64,000 nucleotides of DNA, taken from contig CAWUHX010000035.1 in the NCBI GenBank assembly GCA_963922205.1, forward strand, positions 496,001 to 560,000, read 5' to 3'. Position numbers and translations under genes: made by a program. This stretch comes from Romanomermis culicivorax (taxonomy: Eukaryota > Nematoda > Enoplea > Mermithida > Mermithidae). Shown in pieces: positions 33,658-44,398 of this stretch. Position 1 is the stretch's first letter. Every line of letters starts with the position of its first letter. The notes under the pieces are model-generated. The model was not told where the DNA came from. It made no database searches and saw only the letters and a list, made by a program, of their open reading frames with translations.

Positions 33658-34490
33658 ATATAGTCTCTATTTCTTGTAACTATTAAGATTGGAAAGCAAG
33701 TATTATCTCATATTTTTCCTATTTCCTGATAAACCTTTTGTCGCATAGGACTGGAAAAAGGTGAATCTTTAGTCCGTTTTTCTTGAAATGAGTCTAAATA
33801 ATGAAAGTGGAAAGCAAGTAGTATTTCAGATTTTTACGATTTTCTGATAAACGGTACATCATATAGGGCTGGAGATTTGTGAGCGCACTGACCTAACCTT
33901 TAACAATTTTTTGAGCGAAAAACTTAACGGTAAAACCTCTATGTAAACGATTTTGACAACAGTACTGATTTGTGTCACTTTTAAATTTGGAAACATTTTA
34001 TAAAAAACACACTATAGTCAGTTGAACCTTAAACTTTTTTGAGTGAAAACCGTACAAAAAGAATTTTGTATGGACAACTTTGAGGGCTGTACTTCTTTTT
34101 TTGCAATATTTCAATTTTCAAGCATTTTATAAACAGACTCAGACAAACGAGGGAACGTTTTCCGGTCGGAATTTCGAAATCACTCATGTTATATATGCTC
34201 TAGTGCATTCGATAGTCCTTAGCAAACTGAGTAGGCTACACTATAGTCCGTTTTTTATATAATGCTTCCAAATAAAAAAGTGAAACATTAGTACTGTCGT
34301 CAAAAACATTTACATAGAGCTTAGTGCAAAATTTTTTACTCGAAAGATTGTTAAAGGTCATATCAGTATGCCTGCAAATTTCCCGTCATACATGATTTAT
34401 TTTTTATCAGCAAATCGTGAAAATCTGAAATACTACTTGCTTTCCACTTTCATTATTTAGAAGCATTTCAAGAAAAACAGACTATATAGT
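33658..34490. mobile_element. Cluster of MITE family A copies in both orientations
   Basis: A partial copy (about 33660-33755), a complete forward copy (about 33775-34018), a diverged one (about 34018-34140) and a complete inverted copy (about 34240-34488). Complete copies are about 245 bp, with ends like TATAGTCTGTTTTTCTTGAAATGCTTC and its reverse complement, flanked by TA, which suits Tc1/mariner-derived MITEs. Confidence 0.75.
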
Positions 34491-34585
34491 TGTTCTTTAG
34501 TGGATCTTATTTGGACAATTTGCATAAAATTCAGTTAATACTAGTAAGTCCGGGTAAGCCTGATGTCAGCAAGCAAACGAACGTA

Positions 34586-34775
34586 AAGGCCCTGCCATAC
34601 TTCGTCGGATAGCGTGGGCCGACTTCGACCGGTGTCTGCCGACAGTCGGACAGAAATCTTTTGTCCGACGCTGACTCAAGAAAATCCTTCAGTTTTCTGC
34701 ATTTAAGCCTCGCCCCGTTAATCAACACATATAATGAAGCCGGATGGTGTCAGATGCCCTGCTATGGCAGGGCCC
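34586..34775. mobile_element. MITE with AGGCCCTGCCATA ends
   Basis: Left AAGGCCCTGCCATACTTCG; right CTATGGCAGGGCCC. Internal CGACAGTCGGACAGAAATC and TTTGTCCGACGCTGAC are also inverted partners. The ends relate it to the larger element at 35.19-35.76 kb. Confidence 0.6.
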
Positions 34776-35188
34776 ATGTGAATGCGTTCAATCGGCATTC
34801 AACCGTAATATTGTTCGTGTAATTGATTTTTCACGTGTAATATTTCCCGAGATGCGTAAGCCTGAATTTCAGCAAAGTTTGAACAGCTTTGGATTGGGAA
34901 CGACATGAAATCTGGTTCATTATACAAACTTACTTCTAGAACTCTGCATGCTCTATCAAATGCAATTTCCTACGTTATCGTATCGGTCGTGGTTGATGAA
35001 ATCAGGTATCGCTCATATACTATTTCAAGCCACTTCCACGAAAATTTTAGTGTTAACAAATTCCACTCTGGAAGAAAGAATTATTTAACATTAATCAGTC
35101 TCCTTCGGACTATGGAATGCAGTATAGCTTGTCCCATATTAGAATTTCTACCGGTAAACGTTCCCTCGTTAGAAATAATATAAACATT

Positions 35189-35762
35189 AAGGTCCTGCTA
35201 TACTTCGACGGCCGGCGCCAGATTAAATATTTTTAAACCGGCGTCGGCCGGCGACAGCCGTGCAAATTTTTGCTGCTATACTTCATCCGGTGCCGGCCGT
35301 GAGATGCCTACTGCAAACCTACGAAAAAAATGATAAAACACCAAGAGGCATTTTTCGCACCATAATTTATATGTTATAACATATGCGCCGGCTAGCGCCG
35401 GTTCAGAAATTTCGATTGAATCGAAATTGACAACCGGCGCCGGCCGTCATCAAAAAGACGAAGTATAGTAGCTGGAAACCGGCGCCGGCCGGCACCGGCT
35501 ATGAGCTGCTATACTTCTAACAGTGACGGCCGGCGCCGGCCGGCGAAGTATAGCACGGCCTTAATTCATATGTTATAACATACCCGACGGCTAGCGACGG
35601 TTCAGAAATTTCTATTGAATCGAAATTGACAACCGGCGCCGTCCGTCATCAAAAAGACGAAGTATAGCAGCCTGAAACCGGCGCCGGCCGGCGCCGGCTA
35701 TGAGCTGCTATACTTCTAACAGTAAGGGCCGGCGCCGGCCGTCGAAGTATAGCAGGGCCTTT
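35189..35762. mobile_element. Palindrome-rich GC MITE with internal tandem duplication
   Basis: Left end AAGGTCCTGCTATACTTCGACGGCCGGCGCC, right end its reverse complement, with TTA on both sides as a possible 3-bp target duplication (PIF/Harbinger-like by known habit). Inside are two copies of a unit of about 197 bp (from about 35366 and 35563), each containing palindromes such as CCGGCGCCGGCCGGCGCCGG. GC is far above the surroundings. Confidence 0.7.
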
Positions 35763-35849
35763 AGACTGGATCCATCAGAGAGACAAGCTTCACCTTAAGT
35801 TGCACCTTAAGCCGCAGCTAAGCGAATTGGTATATAAACATCGTAGACC

Positions 35850-35970
35850 GTAGTCTGTTTTATTAAATGCTCCCAAACAATGAAAATAAAAGCACGTAAA
35901 ATTTTATTCTATTATTTTCTGCCAAATCAAACGTCATATGAAAATGAAAATTTGTGGGACTTGAAAATTC
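35850..35970 (+). repeat. MITE family A fragment
   Basis: CGTAGTCTGTTTTATTAAATGCTCCCAAACAATG, then ACGTCATATGAAAATG and TTTGTGGG, matching the left half of the family. Confidence 0.5.
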
Positions 35971-37115
35971 TGCACCGGACACAATTGTGGAAAGCATTGA
36001 ATGAGAGAGCACGAAGATCAGTGGAATTGAAACTCTAACACTATCCTTAGACTGATGCGTTTACTGAATTTCATGATGCGTAGCGAAATAATTACAGTTC
36101 ACGCTTAGTGGTTAATTTTCTGATCACTTTCAATTTCGAAATACGGAATCATTAACGCTCGCTAAAACCCAAGGCATTATGAATTTCACATTTTATTTTT
36201 CTGATAGATCAGTTAGCTCAAATGCCATGATGATTAGATTAGTTATCAAGTAAGCTTGCTAGCTTCGTGTAGTGTTCTACAACGTGCCTTCTGCAAGCTT
36301 GGTCTATTGTCTATATACGCTTCAGCTATAAAATCAGCGGCAGTGATTGGCCGCATTTGCACAATCATCCTAAGTAGCGCTGGAGATTTGTCTGTTCATC
36401 ATCTTTGAAATTGGCTCAATAATACGAGTATAGTAAATCTTCGTAAACAGCCAAGTCAAAAATATTTTTTCTTGAATAAAATCGTGACAGGGGCAATGCT
36501 GCTTTTTCGGCAAAGCTTGTGACAAAAATCATAATTAATGGCTCCAATAAAACTCGTGTCCTTAATTTTATATAATAGTTTCGTGAAATGGCATGCCCCC
36601 AGAAAATGTGTGATTCACTTGCCAGGCTGGCGATGATAAAATATTACCAATACTTGGGTGAAGAATTGCAGAGGTTGCTGCAAGATGCAGTTTAGATGGC
36701 ATGCCTGGAAAACAAATGGCAATCGACCATTTTTTGCTTTCATTGTTTTGGCTTTTATTACATTAGCAGTTTGTTAACACTCCCTAATATAATCCAAAAA
36801 TGACATAATTGTATCTGAAAGTTGCAACTGCTAATTTAATAAAAGCCGAAGTAACATTCAAGCATTCTCTTTCTAATAATTCACACCTTCATTGGATATC
36901 CAACACATCACGAAACCTATTTTGCCGCAAATAAATGCATTGTCTTGCAAAAAAGTTTTCAAATATTAATTGAGAGCGCATTGCTTGGCCTCCTTTCTTT
37001 AGCATTACTTTGTATATCTATTGCAAAAAATATAAATCTCCAGTTCGCAATAGTTTATTAAATGCTGGATTCAAATCAGCCCAAAACGCAAAAAAATCGA
37101 AACAAATCTGTAGGC
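35971..37115. other. No gene recognised
   Basis: AT-rich DNA. A short frame at 37010-37225 runs into a TA/TTA microsatellite (37151-37210). Confidence 0.35.
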
Positions 37116-37119
37116 AGAT

Positions 37120-37315
37120 GATAACATTGTACTGTAGGCCAATATTTTCTTTTTTCTTTATATATATTATATATTGTTATTTTTACTTTTACTATTATTA
37201 TTATATTATTCTGCAGTCAATCTGAGAAAAAACTTAAAAACACATGTTGTTTACTATTTGCATGAGCATCTTTTTTCTTTCCGTGGCTCATTTGAAAAAA
37301 ATAAACTGTAGTTTT
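37120..37315 (+). repeat. MITE family B copy with TA-rich expansion
   Basis: GATGATAACATTGTACTGTAGGCC, then an expanded TATATTATTATT stretch, then CAGTCAATCTGAGAAAAAA and CTTTCCGTGGCTCATTTGAAAAAAAT ending at AAACTGTAG. It parallels 46.05-46.2 kb. Confidence 0.5.
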
Positions 37316-38100
37316 AGCTATAGTTCTTCGCTGGATCTTTCCGAAAGTCCACATACCTCTACTGTGCTATTTTAGAAACACCTTCGACAAAAAAATATCT
37401 TATTTAGAAATATTTCTTGATAGCATTATTCAACTTCAGTTAACGTTATGAATTGGTTCACATTCCATCAATCAGTAAGTACAGTATCATTTTCGAAACG
37501 CAAAAAAACAAGTTTTGAAAACATGCAAAGACAATTAGTCAAAAATCTATAAACCGATTCCGATGATTGCGTCGAAATCTTTTTGAGCATACATCATCAA
37601 AGAACATACTCATTCTTATTAAAATATAATAATTTTATCGAAACTGATGAACTGAAACGAAAATTATAGAGCGAAACTTCGATGTATGTTTTTTGCACCG
37701 CCACTATCAAAGTTAGCATCAAACATATTGCAAACAATGGTAAGGTCATGTTCGCCTCTAAGAGCTCTAAAACCAAGTTATCAAAGTTGAACAGTACACA
37801 CTGCCCGTTTGCGTGTTTTGCATACGTAGACAAAAAACAATAAAACGATCGTGACTAAGTACTGATAAGTCATGTAAATACACCTTTCATTCTATCTGTC
37901 GCCCATTAATCAAACAAAACGCAAAAGTTTTGGAATTTTGCTCGTATTTGTATACAAAGTCGACAAGAACTCTATACTGGTTCATTCTCAACCGACTTGC
38001 GCCTATCGAAAAGTCGCCGCATTTATCCAAGGGTAACTTTTTTGTTATTTTTTAACACCGAAAATTGTATTTTTCGTTTTGGAGAGGACACGATGACGGC
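37316..38100. other. No gene recognised
   Basis: Nothing recognisable on either strand. Confidence 0.35.
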
Positions 38101-38102
38101 TT

Positions 38103-38312
38103 TATAGTCTATTTTTCTTCAAGGCCTCTAAAAAGATTGGAAAGCAAGTACTATTTCAAATTTTTTTCGATTTTCTGCTAAGCCGTGTGTCGCATAGCTT
38201 TGCAAGGTTGTGGGCCTACTCAACTGACCTCAACAATCATTTGGATGAAAAATTTAATTCAAATTCAATTTGTATCATTTTTCAATTTAGAATTTAAAAA
38301 ACAGGCCATAAA
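38103..38312 (+). mobile_element. MITE family A copy, diverged
   Basis: Starts TATAGTCTATTTTTCTTCAAGGCCTC, contains GGAAAGCAAGTACTATTTCAAA, ends TTTAAAAAACAGGCCATA. Confidence 0.6.
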
Positions 38313-38605
38313 TTGTGTTGCGAACAATGGAATGATTTTATCGAGCTTGTGTATAATTGTTCCTTAGCATGTTCGCGGACCAGAATTATTGCAATCTTCT
38401 ACATTATGGATTCATTATTTACTTCATTTAGATAACGCTCATTTTTTCCATCTGTCCTATGTAGAGATCGTTCTCTCTTAACCTGATCAATGATTAAAAT
38501 TTTTCGCTATTCGGCGACAGAGACATTACAGTTTATGCGCTACATGCTTTATGATGCCCGCGAACTTATATGTAGTTTGGAAATTTGACAGATGAGATTT
38601 ATTAC

Positions 38606-40748
38606 TAGTTTATTAGAAAATGCCTCGATGGGGCAGAAAAAAAGAACGATATACTTGCTTGGATAGTTGCAAGGCTAGAGAAAGGATTGAACTATATTTT
38701 TGAGAATTTGAGTTGAAGTTTGAAAAATTCACTTTTGTAACATTGGATTTTTATTCTTTCTCATTAAAAATTTTTCATGTCTGTGGAAAAGTATATTCTG
38801 CAGCTTCGTACATTTTGTCCTCCCATAACATTGTGCCAACCACAGAAAAAATTTTCTGGATGAAAATTATATGCAGGCTAATGGTTGACCTCACTCAAAT
38901 GTGGAGAAATGCTAAACCAATAGCAATGTAGCATTGTAAGCCCAAACTGATCCGAATATATGCGTGTAACTCTAGCTGAAAAAATTGTAAGTGACTGGCA
39001 TATTATAGTAATTTTATTTTTTCAACCTATGCCCGTGATCGAAAAGGCGTCATTAAGTACTATAAACCTATGATTAGTTGCACTAACCCAATCTGCGAAT
39101 AATCTGAACGTCTGGAAAAAAATGCTGATCCTCAGTCGTGCTTCATACTGCGTACCCATGTATTTTGGGTACCTGGGTAGGTCACTTTAAAAAATGAAAC
39201 CTGAGTCCTACCTAGGTTTTCGGGTGACCTGTTTGCCCGAATTTCTTACAAGATATTGTATGGGTAAAACATGTATATACTCCAATGTTCAAGTACATAG
39301 ATATAGTACTCAGGTTGGGTATGCAAAATCTCTGGGTAACATGAGTACTGTGAAAATTAGGTGCACAGGTCATAAGATTTTCGAAGTCTTAAGCACTATT
39401 CCTTAGTTTCAGCTAATCACAATGTCAAGATTATTTTCCTGCAGAACTAAGAATGACCCTACCAGGCTTAAGGGTAGCTAATGCTGAGGTGTAAACCCAG
39501 GTTCAGGAATTGCAGTCTAGAAATAAAAAAATTTAAGAAAATAGTACAGCCCAACAGCTCGAGATGGAGATAATCTTGAAGACATCGAGATTATAGCAAA
39601 CACTTGATGTCATTGACATGTTAATGCAACTGCTGAAACTGACGTGGTTGCTTTTTTGTTCGAGATTATTTTTGAGCTATAGTTTAAACCTTTAGTAGAT
39701 ATTTGCCCTGGTTACAGTCATTGCGCACTACCTGCAAACAGTGCAACAGGGTAAAGCATACAAAAATGCCTTTAAAGAGCTTCTGATTCAGCCATGCACA
39801 TGCTACTTTGACACAATTATCATCGCCAAACTTATGTCTCTAAATGGATGCATTTTTGATTTTACATAAAACAAAATTGCTCAGGCACTCTCAAATGAAA
39901 CACTGTTCAATAATTAATTACTAATCTCTATCTCTGTTAATGTGGTGGGCAAACTTGCTCTGCTCTCTTGGTCAACCTCTGCATTGAATTGTATGTCACA
40001 TTGAATAAAAAGTATACATATAGCGCCTGTTGAACGAAAATGCCATATTTGTAAGGCAATATTTCAAGTCAATCTTATTTTTGAATTTCAGATTTTTTCC
40101 TCATCTGATAATGCTCAGTACAGTTGGAAGCATATATGAGCAGGGGTGATATGGGGGACCCAAAGTTTTGGAATTTGAAGTCTTCTACTGTATGAACAAA
40201 ATTTTTAGTAAACTTTTTGGGATTTTTGTCTCAAAAAACCGGTATCCATCCTTTCTGTAACCACCCTTCCCCAAAATTCATAGCTGCATCTATGGTTGAA
40301 AGTAGAGATGCATGGGGAGGCATTTCAAGGGAAGAGTTAGAAAGCAAAAATGGATTTTCCAAAAAATTTTCATTTTTTACTAATTCTTGTCAAAAAACCT
40401 ATTTTTTTATGTATTTTTAGATTTTGAAAAAGTCCAGGGGTAGTCAATTGAGTTTTTCTAGAGGCCAGCCGGCTGTATCCAGAGTCTCAACGTAAGGGTT
40501 TACTCCCCCCATCCTATGTGCATCAATGGTTGGTAGGTATGTTGATGCACTCAGCTGCAGAATATACTTTTCCACGGACATGAAAAATTTTTTAATGAGA
40601 AAGAATAAAAATCCAATATTACAAAATTGGATTTCTCAAACTTTAACTCAAGTTCTCAAAAATCTAGTTCAACCCTTTTTCTAGCTTGGCAACTATCCAA
40701 GCAAAGATTTTTTTTCTGCCCGAACGGGGAATTTTCTAATGAACTAGT
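38606..40748. mobile_element. 2.1-kb region bounded by 200-bp inverted repeats
   Basis: The left arm (38606-38805: TTAGAAAATGCC, GCAGAAAAAAAG, CTTGGATAGTTGCAAGGCTAG, then GAATATA-type end CTGCAG) matches the reverse complement of 40552-40748. A third part-copy is at 43380-43455. No coding interior was recognised; 38.9-40.4 kb holds only short frames. It could be one element or two separate insertions of the same repeat in opposite directions. Confidence 0.5.
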
Positions 40749-40979
40749 CCACCTCTTTCTAGTGGACTTCAACCACCTATAAAAACCTTCATAGAAGCAC
40801 ATTGGAGTTTTAAGTTTGGTCATCTTCACATCAAACAAACAATAAAAAACAATCCTAAAATTACAAATTCTCACATTGGTAAAATTAAAAGATGTGTAAA
40901 CTGCATAGTAAAACACGTTGTACACAGAATGCAAAGTGGCCATATCTGTTAAATTGTCCATGGTCAATAATTCTCAGCC

Positions 40980-41640
40980 TAAAAAACTCGCAGAAATACA
41001 TTTGTTTGCACACATAACAATTTTTTGTACCTTTGTTTGTTTGCACAAATAACAATATTTTGTGCAAAGTGGCCGTATCCATTGGAAGCCTTGCAGTCGA
41101 AAACACCTTTCAACAAGAAATCCCGAAAATACACTTGTTTACATCCGGGATAGCTTTTTGTGAAAAGTGACCGAATCCATTGGATTCCTCGCAGTCGAAA
41201 ACCCTTTCAACCAAAAAATCACAAAAATACGCTTATTTACAGCCGGAATAATTTTTTTGTGTTAAATGACCGCATCCATTGAATTCCCGCAGTCGAAAAC
41301 CCCTTCGACAATAAAAATCTTAAAAATACGCTTGTTTACACTCGTCATAATTTTTTTTGTGAAAAGTGATCGAATCCATTGGATTCCCTGCAGTCGAAAA
41401 CCCCTTCTACCAAAAGATCACAAAAATACGGTTGTTTACAGCCGGGATAATTTTTTGTGTAAAGTGGCTGCATTCATTGAATACCCCATGGTCGAAAACC
41501 CCTTCCATCAAAAAATCACGAAAACACGCTTGTTTACATCCGAGATAATTTCTGGTTTAAAGTGACCGCATACATTGAATTCACAACAGTCGAAAGCCCC
41601 TTCCCCAAAAAGGCCACGGGAATACCTTTGTTTCACACGC
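40980..41640. repeat. Tandem array, about 98-bp unit, copy 2
   Basis: About six units with cores near 41061, 41161, 41262, 41360, 41458 and 41553, of the same sequence as the 2160-2985 array. Confidence 0.8.
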
Positions 41641-41958
41641 AGGATAATCAGATAACACTACATCTGTTTCACCAGAAAATTATTTTGTTTTTGAACCCAA
41701 ACAAAGGGTATTTTCTCGAACTTTGGTCACATATAATTTGACCAAATCAATATTTTCAAAAAATAAAAAAGTGTTTCGAGAGTACTTTTGATAGATGCAC
41801 TGGTAAAAGTATCAAGGATGCATACCCATTGAGGAACCTGCTGCAACTGGGGGCCCTAAAAAGGCCGTTTTTTGCATGTTTTTGGCGCCCCACCGAGCAC
41901 AATTTGATTATAGACTCCCGATGACCTTGCCGCCCCTATGTTTGTCCATATGGCGGAT
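41641..41958 (+). repeat. Right flank of dispersed repeat, copy 2
   Basis: Matches 2986-3330, beginning ACGCAGGATAATCAGATAAC and ending near TGACCTTGCCGCCCCTATGTTTG. Confidence 0.75.
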
Positions 41959-42139
41959 ATTATGCAAAAAAACTATAACCGTTTTTGCTCTAGGGTGAGA
42001 TGGTCAGATTTTAGGGGGCCAAGTATAATATAGGTTGACGCTACCGCGCCACCTATGATTCCTGCCGCTGGTCGTCGAATATCCTACAAGATGCGAAAAA
42101 ATAGGCCAAGATTAAAAGCAAGTTAAGTGTGTTCTTTTA

Positions 42140-42215
42140 CTCCAAGTATCCCGTTACACCAAATGTCCCGTTACTCTAAATGTCCCATTACCCTAAGTGT
42201 TTCGTTACTCCAAGA
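42140..42215. repeat. 17-bp-period array
   Basis: CCAAGTATCCCGTTACA, CCAAATGTCCCGTTACT, CTAAATGTCCCATTACC, CTAAGTGTTTCGTTACT: four consecutive units of 17 bases. Confidence 0.85.
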
Positions 42216-43055
42216 ATGCTATAAATTTTTGAAATTGCAGTAAGATTGAAATGATCATTTTGCAGCTAATCATTTAAAATATTTCAATATGCAAATTCAA
42301 CTCTATGGCACAATATCTCGTCTGAATATTTTATACATTGCCATTCCAAAACTTCATGTGACAGGCACGTTTATTCAGACAACAGGGAAAGCAGGTGTCC
42401 AAAAGTTGTTCCAGTTTTTTATCGAAAATTTTTTTTATAGAATGATGTAAATTTCTCAACTCACAGTCAAAGTTTTAATCTTGTTATTTAGATGACCTGT
42501 AATAAACATTATTCTGTAATTAATGTATAATTATTTTCACTAGATCTTTAGCTAATTTTAAAAATAACTTTCGACAATTAGAAATGTATTAGAAAATTAC
42601 GGCAAAATGCTGATGATTTGACTTTTTAAAATGATTTTGTAAAAGTTTTTATTGCACAAAAATTTCACCACTTTTGCATTCCTTGGTTTCCCGCCACCGC
42701 GAGATTGTAGAGCATACCGTCCAAAAGATTACGACAATTTTCGGAACCATACTCAAAAAATGATTTTTTCAAGGTTACTCTGCGATGTAAAATAATGTGC
42801 AGGTGATGTAAACACAATATGCATTGTTCGATAGCATATTCAGATGGCTATCATGTATAACAAATTTATCTTGTAAAGTGCGCTACAGAGGAAACTATGG
42901 GTCCTGCACCCATGTTGCGTCAAAAAATCAGGGTGTTTCATTTGTTTGAAAACTTATATAATCAGATTAGGGAATATATTCTTGGTTCTCAATTTTCATC
43001 ATTGCACACCGATTTCCCGTAAGGAAAGACTAATGCAATGCAAAGTATGGAAAGA
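42216..43055. other. No gene recognised
   Basis: AT-rich DNA with no recognised feature. Confidence 0.35.
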
Positions 43056-43059
43056 GACG

Positions 43060-43195
43060 TTTCGGTGCCGATATTTCGGCGCCGCTGTTTGGGCACCAGT
43101 CAGTCCGGCACTGGGATATTTCGGCACTGGCCGTTTTGGCGCCAATTATTTCAGTGCCGACCACTTTGGCGCTGGCTGGTTCGGCACCAAACTGC
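43060..43195. repeat. 15-bp-period GC-rich array
   Basis: About eight units such as GCCGCTGTTTGGGCA, CCAGTCAGTCCGGCA, GCCAATTATTTCAGT and GCCGACCACTTTGGC. In one frame (42946-43212) this gives a pentapeptide rhythm of the form x-x-F-G-A. The rhythm follows from the period and is not good evidence of a protein. Confidence 0.75.
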
Positions 43196-43600
43196 TTTTC
43201 TTTTCTGTTTAGTTTTTTCTTCAGTTTTCTATATTTTATTTTTTTCTTAATTTTTTCTTATTTCAACTAGTAACTTTCTTTGTATTTATCTTTATTTTGT
43301 TTTCTGTCTTCGTTTATGTTTTGATTTATGTTCATGCTGTCCTTTCTTTATTTTATACCTTTCTTTTTTTCTAATGTACTTCTTTTTCTAGCTTGGCAAC
43401 TATCCAAGCAAGTATATTCTTCTTTTTTTCTGCCCTATCGGGGCATTTTCTAGTAAACTATATAATATGAATCGTATTGAATCGTGTGGGGTCAAATATT
43501 TGGTATAGAAAACTTATTAGAATTTGCGACATTGGGGCATAATCCCAACGTCAATTCTTCTTTTGCCTGAATGGATTTCATTCCACATCATACTTATAAA
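43196..43600. other. T-rich DNA with a repeat fragment
   Basis: A pyrimidine-rich stretch, then 43380-43455, which matches the end of the 38606/40748 inverted repeat (CTAGCTTGGCAACTATCCAAGCAA). Confidence 0.5.
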
Positions 43601-43742
43601 GCCCGGTTCATACTTTTGCTCGTTGCTCGGCGAGCATGCTCGCCGAGCATACTTGGAGCTGTTCTCGGAGATGCTTGCCGAGCGTGCTCGGCGAGCATGC
43701 TCCGAGTAAAATTGCTCGCCGAGCAGAAGTATGAACCGGGCT
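43601..43742. mobile_element. 142-bp palindromic MITE
   Basis: Left AGCCCGGTTCATACTT, right AAGTATGAACCGGGCT, an exact inverted pair. The interior repeats GCTCGGCGAGCATGCTCGCCGAGC-type palindromes. Confidence 0.8.
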
Positions 43743-44398
43743 CAACAGATAAAAGAACACACTATACTTCTCGTTTAGTGTGTTGTAGTTTGCAATATCC
43801 TGTAAATTTCCACAGTTTCAGATGGCCCATGAAAAGCTTCTGCCGGACCTTTGAAGGACGGATATTCTGATTTTTTGGTTCTAGATCTTTCCGAAATGTT
43901 GTGATTGTCTCGAATAAACCTCATCCTTAAGGGGTACGATTTTGTGAATCCTATTTTCTAAATGATAAAAGCTTTTTGGAATAAGAACTTGAAGCGACAT
44001 ATGAAAAGTTTACCTTTCTTTCGACTTTAAATAAATTTCCAGAAGAAATAATGTAAGTATTAATCAAAGCCTATAGATATTCTGCAAAATATTTCGAGTT
44101 CTTTGCGGCGGTCCATGATGTGCACATTTAATTTTGATCTGTGGTATGAACTATCGAATATGAAAAAGCATGCTAAATTAGTATCATCAGGAAAATTCCT
44201 CTCGGAAATACTGTTTGAAACGAACAAGGTACGCTTTTAGTTGAAGGATTTCGTTTACATAAACTTCTTCCCTAAAGCTTCGAAAGACTGTGCCTCAGCC
44301 AAATTTTGTGATTCTGTATTCGAGTGTGGGTACACACAAGAAGTCTTTCTCGTTGCAATAGAACTTTTTTCCAGGAATTGACATTTTTTGCAGCAAAG

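Noticed and set aside
42946-43250. Pentapeptide-repeat protein suggested by x-x-F-G-A units
   Set aside because: The rhythm is explained by a 15-bp DNA repeat; similar arrays elsewhere give different pentads in non-coding settings.
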